Shown piece by piece: positions 47,704-55,941 of a stretch of 64,000 nucleotides of DNA; the first letter of the stretch is position 1; every line of letters begins with the position of its first letter. The stretch is from contig NZ_CP101125.1 of NCBI RefSeq assembly GCF_024296925.1, positions 3,040,501 through 3,104,500 of the forward strand, written 5' to 3'. This DNA comes from Pseudomonas nunensis. Lineage in GTDB: Bacteria; Pseudomonadota; Gammaproteobacteria; Pseudomonadales; Pseudomonadaceae. A model generated the notes under the pieces. The model did no database searches and had not been told where the DNA came from. It saw only the letters and a list, made by a program, of their open reading frames with translations. Position numbers and translations under genes: made by a program.

Positions 47704-50700
47704 TCAGCGTCCCGCCGTAGCCGGTAGTACCAGCTCGGGATGACGTGCCAGGGCTTGCGATGTCAGTTGCCGGAACAACGTCGAGCGTTCATTCGTGTAA
47801 TTGGTGACGATGCCGTCCATGCTCTGGGTGAACTGCTCTCGGGTGTAATGCAATTGGCCGTCAAGCTGAGCGAAGGCGAGCGCGCTGCGAATGGTCAGTT
47901 CGTCGAATTGCTCGCGATGGGTGCTTTCCAGGTATTCGGTCCAGAACTCCTGAGCCGAGATCCAGTCGAGCAATTGCGTCGTGTGCTCTGCCGCCACCAC
48001 CTTGGTGTAAGCCCAATCAAGAGTGGGCGGAATCACATCGACACTCAGGCGATTATTCAGCTCTCGCGGCTGGGCGGGCAGGTTCAGGCGTTCGGCCAGG
48101 CCAACGCGGAACGCCAGGCTGACTTCCATGGCCTGTTCGCCCGTCAGCGGACCGGTACGTCGGCGCGAAAGGATGTTATTGAGGGCCAGTCGCTCGACTT
48201 CCTGCAACCGGAACAAGCCACGCAGCAACAGGGCCAGTTGACCTTCCAGAGCGTCGATCCCGGTTCTGGCGGCGGTCATGGCCCGGTAGCACAGCACCCG
48301 CACATGCAGGTCGCTGAACAACAGCGAAATCCCGTCGGCGCTGCTGCGACCGGTGCTGGCCATGCGAAACAGCGCGCGCCGCAAGGCGTCGTCTTCGGCA
48401 GCCGCTGCTACCACGTCCCACACCCGCTGGCGCAACGAGCGGTAGACGATCCGGAAATCAGCGGTATAGCGCAATTGCGTCAAGAGCGAAAAAAACGGCG
48501 TGCCGTCCGGATACGCCAACAACGAGGTCCACAGAATGCGTTTTTGCACGGCCTCCTGCGCATTGACGCCGGTCAGCCAGGTCGCGCTCATGCTCATGTC
48601 CGCCACGGCGCCAACCAATCCCGACCATTGCCCTGACAGCACCATTCCAAGACCGATTTCCGTGGTGAGTTGATAGGCCGCAAGCCGCCGTTTTGTCTCG
48701 GCAGTCAACGGATTACCGCCAATATCGGTGCCTTTGTTCAAGCGGCCGGAAGCCGCAAACACATCTTCCGGGATCTGGCTGATACGGTTGTTGCGCAGGT
48801 CCAGCACTTGCAATTCGGCCAGCCCGGTGGCGCCTGCGGGCCACTGAGTGATCCCCGTATTGCTTAACTCAAGGCGCTGAAGCCGGGTCAACCGAGCGAC
48901 ATTGGGGATCAGGCTCAAGGTCGGGTTATTGTTCAGGTTCAGGGTCTTGAGGTGGGTCAAACCAGCCAGTACATCGACCGTAGCGCTGGTCAGCCGAATC
49001 TGGTTTTCACTCAGGTTGAGGGTTTCCAGGCGCGGCATCTCGCCGATAGCCAAGGCCACCCTTGTCAGACCGTTGCCGACCAAAGACAGGTGGCGCAGTT
49101 GTTTGAAGTTATACAAAAAGCTGTTCATTCCGGCGCCGGCACCGATTCGGTCCATGACCAGCGAGCCGACATGGCTGAAGTCGCCGGTAATGATCGGCAA
49201 TTCCCCCACATGCAACGGCGGTAGCGACAGCTCATACAGTCGACCGTCAAGGGTGAGTCGGCTGGTAGTCTCTTTGCGCCAGCAACGGATGATTTCCCGG
49301 GCGACCCTGGATTTGGCCAGTACCGACACTTTGATCCGTGGCTCATCTGCCAACTGGTACCAGCTATCGCGACCGATCCAGCCCTGCAGCACCTCGACGA
49401 TCTTCAGGTATTCGAGCCTGAGGTGTTCCAGCTGCCTGGCTGCCAGTACTTCAACGGGGCCCAACCCTGTCAGAAACAGATCGATCTGTTCCGGCGACTG
49501 CGAGGGGTACAGCTCTTTCGCGCGATGGATCAATGCGGGAGACTTGGCGGCCGACGTCAGGGGTTCAGAGAGATGCTTACTGGAACCGGTGCCCAATAAC
49601 GGATCGGCCAGGCGCATGGGTGACACGTAGCCCTGGCGGCGAAACGCGATGCCCAGGACTTGACCGGCCGTCCCGTGGCGCTGCAGTGCCAGCGCGGTGA
49701 TCTTTTCCCGCAGCACCAACGCCCCTGTGTCCCCGTCCACGCCCACGCCCAATGCCTGGCGACGAAGTGGTGTCAATCCATCCCACAAGGCCTGGAAGTA
49801 ATGCTCGCGGGTTCGTCCCAACAGGTAGCTGCGGATGTCGTAGTTCTCATCAAACACTTGATAGCGATCCGGATGAGCGCTGATCAGTAATTTTTGCGTG
49901 GAATCTTCGGCGCCCAAACTGGCAAATTCTTCGGTGTAGAACGAGTACTCCAACAGTTGAAGATAAATATCGCCTTTCCAGCCTGGAAGATTCTTCATGG
50001 TATTGAACACCAAGCGATCAGTATCGATGCCACCGCTCGCGTTCAGGTACAGCCCCTCGTAGGCTCGGCTGATGCGCACCACTTGTTGGAAGCGTCGGGC
50101 TTCCTCGGCCAGGCGCAAAGGGACTTTGCCGTCATCCAGTTCGGCCCATTCGCTGTCCTCGGCGTAATGCACCAACTCATCGAGCACGCTGATCGGCAAG
50201 TCGGTAAATTGATTGCGCAAGGGACTGGTACGGCTCTCCTGTACAGGCACACCACGCCGGTAGATCCAGGCAAACAGCTCCTGCCGCTTGCGATCAGCCT
50301 GCTCGGCCAGCACTTTCACCAAGGCCTCGCTCTGTTCGGCGGGCGCCTTGGATGCCGAGTCCAGCAGGCTCTGCTTTTGAGAGTCGCTCAAGCCCGCCAG
50401 CAGGGGCGCATAGAACGTCCCGCCCTTAACCTGCGCCTGGGTCAGGCTGACGGTTTTTGTCGTTGTCTTGGCGTCTTCGTGAGCGTATGCCTGCACGGTC
50501 CGACCTTCGACATCGACCACCTTGAGCCCTGTCTGCGCGGGCCACTTCTTCAGGGTCATCAACAGCCGCAGCTGTAGATCGGCATCGGCCAGGGGTTCGG
50601 CGGTTGCGCCCTGCAATTGCTCGATAAACAGACTCACGGATTGATCGGTACCAAAGCGGCGAACGGTATCGACCAACAGCGCCGGCGGGTTCATGCGGTC

Positions 50701-52575
50701 AATCAGCGCCCGGCGCAAAATCCGCTCATCGACGGCACTGACCGACAGAATCTGCTCGGCCCTGGCGTCTGGAATATCCTCCTCCGAGTAGCCCATTCGC
50801 CGAAACAGCTTCAGTCGATCCCACTCTTGTGGCAGTTCGGAATCGTGGCGCCAGGCCCCGGCGTCGTTGGTTTCAAGTTGCGGATAATAGGTTTCCCGGA
50901 TCGCCGGCCTCTGCACCTCCCACAAGCCACTGTCCGCCTGTTGGCGAACGGCGTAGACATGTTTGTCTACGGCCAGGTAGGCCTGATCGTCGATCCAGCG
51001 CAGCCCCTTTTCATCGGGCTCAAGCCAGGCCGGCAACGTCATATCCTGTCGGTAAGGCACCAGGCTCGGCTTCCACAGACGCTCCTCGTCACCGGATAAC
51101 CTGACCCGGCGCAAGCTTTCGACAAAGCTCGAGCCCCTGACTTTCAGGAAGGTAGCTTTCGCCGCCGCCCCGCCTGCGACCAGTGCCGCCATGACGATGA
51201 GGTTTTCCAAGGTGTCGAAGAAGTAATCCGTGGCCTGTTCCTGCTCCCCGGCGGCCCAGCTCTCGACGCCGTGGTAAACCCCAAGCAACAGTTGGACCGC
51301 AGCTACCGCCATCAATACCTCGCCCACCACCGGAATGAAGGAAGCGGCGAACAACGCAATATCGAGTCCCAACTCCTTGTAACCTTCCAGCCGTGCAATG
51401 CGGCTTTTTTCGTCCTCATCGCCGGTCGGCACTACCAACTGCCGTGCATCTGCCATCACCCTGACTACGCGCTGGCGGTAAAGCTCGGTGAAAAAATCGC
51501 TTTCCGTCTCGATAGCCATCACGGGAATGAACGCCGTGTGGGTTGGCAGCATCCAGCCTGTGTTGGTCCCAAACAAACGCTGCTTGAGCATGTACTGAAA
51601 TCCCGCCAGATCCACCAGAGTGACCATCCCCGTGATGTAGGACTGGAACGCCTCGGTGCGCAATCGATCGCTCAGGCCCAGCTCAAATCGCCTGTAGGTC
51701 GGATACTCCTTCAATGGCTGTATTGGATCGCCAGGTAAATACAGCACGCACGGATTATCGAAATAAGCCCCGTTACTGACCGCGACTATCAGCATCGCGC
51801 CGTGCAACGAATACTCCTGCAGCTCCAGACGCTTGAAGGCGATGGTGTGAGTGTCGAGCTTGATCGACGCCTGGTTTTCCACAAGCTCTCCGAGCATCTG
51901 AAAAACCTTCTCGCCAATGTGTTTCTGCATGAGTGCCGTGTGCCGATCAACGTCGAGTTGTCGCCGGGCGTGAGCCGAACATTTATTTCGGACCTCGCCG
52001 GTGCTGACGTAGGGCTGGAAAACACTGTCGAGGTGCGTCTGGTATTGCTTGCCCAGGTCCAGTTGGCGGCACAGCTGCGCAAACTCATGGGGCTGGATAT
52101 CCAGCACATTGTTGGCTATTCCGTTGATACGCTTCGGCTGATAGATCAGCGATTTCTCATGATAGTTACTGGCAAGCGTTTCACTCTCCTCGAAGTTCTC
52201 ACACGCGGCGACCAACACATCCCTGTCGATAGGCAACACGAGTTTCTTATTAAGCCCCAGAAAACTTGAAGTGGAGCGAATATGCTGAAAAACAATGCCG
52301 TTTATATCCAGGGGCGCGCCGAACTTATCGGACATGGCCTTGGCCAATAAGGGAGCACAGAATTTTTCCATGTTTTTCAACCCGGCCATAACCTTGATGA
52401 CTTCGGCACGGGAGTGATGACTGGCAACAAGGGCTGCGTGCAGGGCTTTGCGCCTTTGCGGGGAGGTTTCCAGCAGCCATGCCGGGAGATTTTCACGCTT
52501 GAAGAAATCGAAGAAAACGCCTTGCTCTTCGGGCGTCATATCCTGGGGTGTTGTAGTAACTGGCGTTGAAGACAT
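47704..52575 (-). CDS. Giant leucine-rich-repeat NEL-type E3 ligase-like protein, catalytic Cys replaced by Ser
   Basis: 1623 residues; AAGGA precedes the ATG. A DUF6543-like N-terminal region (VLYLPGDPIQPLKEYPTYRR) has hydrophobic helices near 402-438 and 455-473. Leucine-rich repeats lie at about 1120-1290 (FKQLRHLSLVGNGL, MPRLETLNLSENQI, LAELQVLDLRNNRISQIP). A full-length NEL domain (about 1310-1623) follows. NEL ligases use a cysteine in a SCEDRVALTW-type motif; the aligned motif here is SSADGISLLF, so residue 1412 (codon 48340-48342, AGC) is Ser. The rest of the domain, including LRGLFRLQEVERLALNNI and EVSLAFRVGLAERLNLP, is well kept. It may be a dead ligase that binds ubiquitin partners, or use another nucleophile. 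The host and secretion route are unknown. Confidence 0.85.
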   Translation of the reverse strand: MSSTPVTTTPQDMTPEEQGVFFDFFKRENLPAWLLETSPQRRKALHAALVASHHSRAEVIKVMAGLKNMEKFCAPLLAKAMSDKFGAPLDINGIVFQHIRSTSSFLGLNKKLVLPIDRDVLVAACENFEESETLASNYHEKSLIYQPKRINGIANNVLDIQPHEFAQLCRQLDLGKQYQTHLDSVFQPYVSTGEVRNKCSAHARRQLDVDRHTALMQKHIGEKVFQMLGELVENQASIKLDTHTIAFKRLELQEYSLHGAMLIVAVSNGAYFDNPCVLYLPGDPIQPLKEYPTYRRFELGLSDRLRTEAFQSYITGMVTLVDLAGFQYMLKQRLFGTNTGWMLPTHTAFIPVMAIETESDFFTELYRQRVVRVMADARQLVVPTGDEDEKSRIARLEGYKELGLDIALFAASFIPVVGEVLMAVAAVQLLLGVYHGVESWAAGEQEQATDYFFDTLENLIVMAALVAGGAAAKATFLKVRGSSFVESLRRVRLSGDEERLWKPSLVPYRQDMTLPAWLEPDEKGLRWIDDQAYLAVDKHVYAVRQQADSGLWEVQRPAIRETYYPQLETNDAGAWRHDSELPQEWDRLKLFRRMGYSEEDIPDARAEQILSVSAVDERILRRALIDRMNPPALLVDTVRRFGTDQSVSLFIEQLQGATAEPLADADLQLRLLMTLKKWPAQTGLKVVDVEGRTVQAYAHEDAKTTTKTVSLTQAQVKGGTFYAPLLAGLSDSQKQSLLDSASKAPAEQSEALVKVLAEQADRKRQELFAWIYRRGVPVQESRTSPLRNQFTDLPISVLDELVHYAEDSEWAELDDGKVPLRLAEEARRFQQVVRISRAYEGLYLNASGGIDTDRLVFNTMKNLPGWKGDIYLQLLEYSFYTEEFASLGAEDSTQKLLISAHPDRYQVFDENYDIRSYLLGRTREHYFQALWDGLTPLRRQALGVGVDGDTGALVLREKITALALQRHGTAGQVLGIAFRRQGYVSPMRLADPLLGTGSSKHLSEPLTSAAKSPALIHRAKELYPSQSPEQIDLFLTGLGPVEVLAARQLEHLRLEYLKIVEVLQGWIGRDSWYQLADEPRIKVSVLAKSRVAREIIRCWRKETTSRLTLDGRLYELSLPPLHVGELPIITGDFSHVGSLVMDRIGAGAGMNSFLYNFKQLRHLSLVGNGLTRVALAIGEMPRLETLNLSENQIRLTSATVDVLAGLTHLKTLNLNNNPTLSLIPNVARLTRLQRLELSNTGITQWPAGATGLAELQVLDLRNNRISQIPEDVFAASGRLNKGTDIGGNPLTAETKRRLAAYQLTTEIGLGMVLSGQWSGLVGAVADMSMSATWLTGVNAQEAVQKRILWTSLLAYPDGTPFFSLLTQLRYTADFRIVYRSLRQRVWDVVAAAAEDDALRRALFRMASTGRSSADGISLLFSDLHVRVLCYRAMTAARTGIDALEGQLALLLRGLFRLQEVERLALNNILSRRRTGPLTGEQAMEVSLAFRVGLAERLNLPAQPRELNNRLSVDVIPPTLDWAYTKVVAAEHTTQLLDWISAQEFWTEYLESTHREQFDELTIRSALAFAQLDGQLHYTREQFTQSMDGIVTNYTNERSTLFRQLTSQALARHPELVLPATAGR

Positions 52576-52750
52576 AGTCAGCGATCCTTGCGACTCATAA
52601 GAATCACCAGTCTATCGCTCGGCATTTCAATAAAAAGCGCTAATAACCGATAGGAACTTGCACAAACAAATCAACAACTCGAATTTAAACAATACATATA
52701 TACCACCTGCCAACTTCATATTTATGTCGTTAAACAATCACCCACAAAAA
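52576..52750. other. AT-rich upstream region of the effector-like operon
   Basis: About 175 bases, unusually rich in A and T (for example AATACATATATACC near 52690). It contains the promoter of the two large genes; the low GC may make it a target of MvaT/H-NS-like silencing. No gene seen. Confidence 0.45.
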
Positions 52751-52776
52751 AGCCCGGCCACCGAAGTGGCCGGGCT
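52751..52776 (-). terminator. Rho-independent terminator of sohB
   Basis: Read on the minus strand, AGCCCGGCCAC and its complement GTGGCCGGGCT form an 11-bp stem with a CGAA/TTCG loop, followed by TTTTTT. It lies 11 bases after the sohB stop. Confidence 0.9.
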
Positions 52777-52786
52777 CATGTAGGTA

Positions 52787-53809
52787 TTACCAGAAACGTT
52801 GTTGGGTCAAACGACTCCACCAGCTCAGCAGCACGCGGTCGATGGAACCGCTGGCGGCCAGGCCGACGCGCTCCTGCAGGCTTTTGCGTTCGGCGTAGTG
52901 CAGGTGGTACAGCTCGGCGCCCTTGGCGCGCTCGGAGAGGTATTCGTCACTGGTCTTCAGTTCGTCTACCAGTTGCTTGTCCAGCGCCGCCACACCGAGC
53001 CAGACTTCGCCGGTGGCCACTTCATTGATAGCCAGTTGCGGGCGATAGCGGGCGACGAAGTTCTTGAACAGCGCGTGGGTGATGTCCAGGTCTTCCTGGA
53101 ATTTTTCGCGGCCCTTCTCGGTGTTTTCGCCAAACACGGTCAGGGTGCGCTTGTACTCACCAGCGGTCAGCACTTCAAAGTCGATATCGTGCTTTTTCAG
53201 CAGTCGGTTGACGTTCGGCAGTTGCGCTACCACGCCGATCGAACCGAGGATCGCAAATGGCGCGCTGATAATCTTCTCGCCGATGCACGCCATCATGTAG
53301 CCGCCGCTGGCGGCAACCTTGTCGATGCACACGGTCAGCGGCACACCGGCGTCGCGGATGCGCGCCAGTTGCGACGAGGCCAAACCATAGCTGTGAACCA
53401 TGCCACCGCCGCTTTCCAGGCGCAGGACGACTTCATCCTTGGGCGTGGCGAGGGTCAGCAGTGCAGTGATCTCGTGGCGCAGGCTTTCAGTGGCCGACGC
53501 CTTGATGTCGCCGTCGAAATCCAGCACGAATACCCGGGCCTTGGCTTCGGGTTTCTTCTTCTGTTTCTTCTCGGTTTTGGACTGGGACTTGCGTAGCGCC
53601 TTGAGCTGATCCTTGTCGAGCAGGGATTGCTCCAGGCGTTCGCGCAGCCCTTTGTAGAAATCATTGAGTTTGCTGACCTGCAACTGACCGGCCGACTTGC
53701 GCCGACCTTTGCTGCGCAATGCCGCGAAACTGGCCAGGACCACCAGAATGGCGATCACCAGTGTCACGGTCTTGGCCAGAAAACTGGCGTACTCGGCAAA
53801 AAACTCCAC
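52787..53809 (-). CDS. sohB: Inner-membrane serine protease SohB (S49 family)
   Basis: 340 residues from the GTG at 53809 (VEFFAEYASFLAKTV), preceded by AGGAG. One N-terminal membrane helix (TLVIAILVVLASFAAL), a basic coiled linker rich in Lys (SKTEKKQKKKPEAKA), then the S49 protease domain: the nucleophile Ser is in VAASGGYMMA and the general-base Lys in AGEYKRTLTVFGENT. It is predicted to act on the periplasmic side and degrade membrane or exported proteins. Longer upstream frames lack a ribosome-binding site. Confidence 0.93.
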   Translation of the reverse strand: MEFFAEYASFLAKTVTLVIAILVVLASFAALRSKGRRKSAGQLQVSKLNDFYKGLRERLEQSLLDKDQLKALRKSQSKTEKKQKKKPEAKARVFVLDFDGDIKASATESLRHEITALLTLATPKDEVVLRLESGGGMVHSYGLASSQLARIRDAGVPLTVCIDKVAASGGYMMACIGEKIISAPFAILGSIGVVAQLPNVNRLLKKHDIDFEVLTAGEYKRTLTVFGENTEKGREKFQEDLDITHALFKNFVARYRPQLAINEVATGEVWLGVAALDKQLVDELKTSDEYLSERAKGAELYHLHYAERKSLQERVGLAASGSIDRVLLSWWSRLTQQRFW

Positions 53810-54016
53810 ACAGGACTCCTCTAATACTGATGCGCTGCTGAAACACTCGCGCGCGATGGCTCCAGCATACCCATGCCCCGCCTTTGGGGCCAGCCATGAA
53901 ACCTCTGGAAACAGGCCTGTAACGAGCATTTCAAACAAGCGTATGTTTTTTCATTGACAGCTCACGGTCATCCTCATAACCTCGCCAAACCTTCAACGTA
54001 CCGGGACGACGCGGAC

Positions 54017-54727
54017 GTGGGCAGCATCTACTTGATTCGACATGGCCAGGCCTCCTTTGGTGCAGACGACTATGACGTCCTGTCGCCGACCGGTGTACGC
54101 CAGGCAGAAATCCTCGGTCAGCACCTGGCCGGGCTGGGTGTCAGCTTCGATCGCTGCCTGTCGGGGGACTTGCGCCGCCAGCAACATACGGCCAACTGCG
54201 CGCTGGAACAGTACGCGGCCGTGGGCCTGCCGGTGCCAACCCTGGAAATCGATTCCGCCTTCAACGAATTCGACGCCGACGCGGTGATCCGCGCCCTGCT
54301 CCCGGCCATGCTGGAAGACGAACCCGAAGCCCTCGATATCCTGCGCAACGCCGCGCAAAACCGCGCCGAGTTCCAGCGCATCTTCGCCCTGATCATTGAG
54401 CGCTGGCTGGCCGGCACCTACGACACGCCGGGGCTGGAAAGCTGGCTGGGCTTTGTCGAACGTGTGCAGGCCGGTCTGCATCGCATTCTGGAGCAGGCCG
54501 ACAACACCCAGAAAATCGCCGTGTTCACTTCCGGCGGCACCATCACCGCTCTGCTCCACCTCATTACGCAAATGCCTGCGCGGCAGGCCTTTGAACTCAA
54601 CTGGCAAATCGTCAACACCTCGCTCAACCAACTGAAGTTTCGTGGTCGCGAGGTGGCTCTGGCTTCCTTCAACAGTCATGCACACCTGCAACTGCTGAAG
54701 GCCCCGGAACTCATCACGTTTCGCTGA
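54017..54727 (+). CDS. Histidine phosphatase family protein (phosphoglycerate mutase-like)
   Basis: 236 residues from the GTG at 54017 (VGSIYLIRHGQASFG). The phospho-acceptor His is in the RHG motif, and the second His region is FTSGGTITALL. Acid/base residues typical of the branch are present (EFDADAVIRALL). A TTG start at 53954 would add 21 residues with no family match. The substrate is unknown; similar proteins are annotated as phosphatases or mutases. It is divergent from sohB. Confidence 0.85.
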   Translation: MGSIYLIRHGQASFGADDYDVLSPTGVRQAEILGQHLAGLGVSFDRCLSGDLRRQQHTANCALEQYAAVGLPVPTLEIDSAFNEFDADAVIRALLPAMLEDEPEALDILRNAAQNRAEFQRIFALIIERWLAGTYDTPGLESWLGFVERVQAGLHRILEQADNTQKIAVFTSGGTITALLHLITQMPARQAFELNWQIVNTSLNQLKFRGREVALASFNSHAHLQLLKAPELITFR

Positions 54728-54791
54728 GTCCGGACTATTGTGACCCTGGCTGTAATTCCCCAGCTCTAATTAACCAAGAAAGGATCGAACC

Positions 54792-55106
54792 ATGACCTCC
54801 GTAGCTGATGCCGTACAAGCAATGAAAGCCAAGTTCAACCCAGCCGCTGCTGCCGGTCTGGACCTGGTATTCGGTTTCCGCATCGACGACACCAAGAACT
54901 TCTCGCTGATCGTCAAAGACAGCACCTGCGAGCTCAAAGAAGGCGAGAACCCGGACGCCCAGGTCACTCTGGTGATGGACGGCGAAACCCTGGAAGGCAT
55001 CGTCGACGGTTCGACCGACGGTATGCAGGCGTTCATGGGCGGCAAACTGCGCGCTGAAGGCGACATGATGCTGGCGATGAAACTGTCCGAGCTGTTCCCT
55101 TCGTAA
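54792..55106 (+). CDS. SCP2 sterol/lipid-binding domain protein
   Basis: 104 residues forming a single SCP2 domain: AMKAKFNPAAAAGLDLVFGF, PDAQVTLVMDGETLEGI and the C-terminal GKLRAEGDMMLAMKLSELF. Such proteins bind fatty acids, acyl-CoA or other lipids in a hydrophobic tunnel. AAGGATCG precedes the ATG. It may be transcribed with the phosphatase gene 64 bases upstream. Confidence 0.92.
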   Translation: MTSVADAVQAMKAKFNPAAAAGLDLVFGFRIDDTKNFSLIVKDSTCELKEGENPDAQVTLVMDGETLEGIVDGSTDGMQAFMGGKLRAEGDMMLAMKLSELFPS

Positions 55107-55149
55107 GATGACGGCTCCCTGCTTCGGGGAGCCTCTCTGGCTGCACACG

Positions 55150-55182
55150 AATCCCGTCTCTATGGCGGGATTTGTCGTTTGT
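55150..55182. terminator. Probable bidirectional terminator
   Basis: AATCCCG (55150-55156) pairs with CGGGATT (55166-55172), followed by a T-rich stretch. It lies between the convergent SCP2 gene and the membrane-anchored unknown. A second stem (GGCTCCC with GGGAGCC) precedes it near 55112-55132. Confidence 0.55.
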
Positions 55183-55186
55183 GGGC

Positions 55187-55777
55187 TCAACGCGTGCCGG
55201 CGTCGTCCATTTCTTCGAAGATTTTGGTGTGCTCTTCTTCCAGCGCATCGACGCTGTTGACCTCGGTCACATCACCGTCATAACGCAGTTCACCTTCGTC
55301 GCCTTCGAGCCTGAGGCTGATGACAAACCTGCGATAACTCACTTGCAGATACAGGTTGTAAAGATCCGCCGGCTTATCCGGGGCCAGGAAAACGCTGGAT
55401 TCGTAACGTACACGTCGAGTCAGCACCGGCCATGTATCCCAGATCTGCTGAGTATTCACTTCAGGCTGAACATCTTTCAGCGCCTCAAGGGTTTCCTGGA
55501 CCAGGAATACGTTGTCCTTGGCCTTGAAAACAAACGGCTCGCGGCGCGTCATGATGTACGGATTGATCCCGCCGTCGAGCTCTTGCGGCACGTACATGCC
55601 ACTTCGAAACCATTTCGTCGCATCAAACCTCGGCCCGACAGGGCCTGCCTCGCGAGACGTCATCATCACCTGGTCAGGAAGGCTGCTGCTCTGCCCGGCG
55701 TAGAGGTAAGTCCCGCCCAGACCGACGGCAATCAGTGCCGCGATCAAAATACCTTTCGGCTTACTGAGTCTAATCAT
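55187..55777 (-). CDS. Membrane-anchored protein of unknown function
   Basis: 196 residues: one N-terminal membrane helix (GILIAALIAVGLGGTYLYA) with the rest predicted periplasmic, having mixed beta-rich sequence (YLQVSYRRFVISLRLEGDEG) and an acidic C-terminus (EEEHTKIFEEMDDAG). No domain is recognised. Its position does not suggest a function. Confidence 0.75.
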   Translation of the reverse strand: MIRLSKPKGILIAALIAVGLGGTYLYAGQSSSLPDQVMMTSREAGPVGPRFDATKWFRSGMYVPQELDGGINPYIMTRREPFVFKAKDNVFLVQETLEALKDVQPEVNTQQIWDTWPVLTRRVRYESSVFLAPDKPADLYNLYLQVSYRRFVISLRLEGDEGELRYDGDVTEVNSVDALEEEHTKIFEEMDDAGTR

Positions 55778-55941
55778 CGTCTACATCCTTGTTTGGGCGG
55801 GCGGGGAATCTAACCGATCTACCCTTGAGTTAAAACAGGCCGGCCATGGATTTGGCGTCTATATTCCTTCTGGCCGCATGCGTCAGACATCGGCTGTTCA
55901 ATCCCTGTTTTTTTATGAAGAACTGAGCGGAGAAGACTGCC

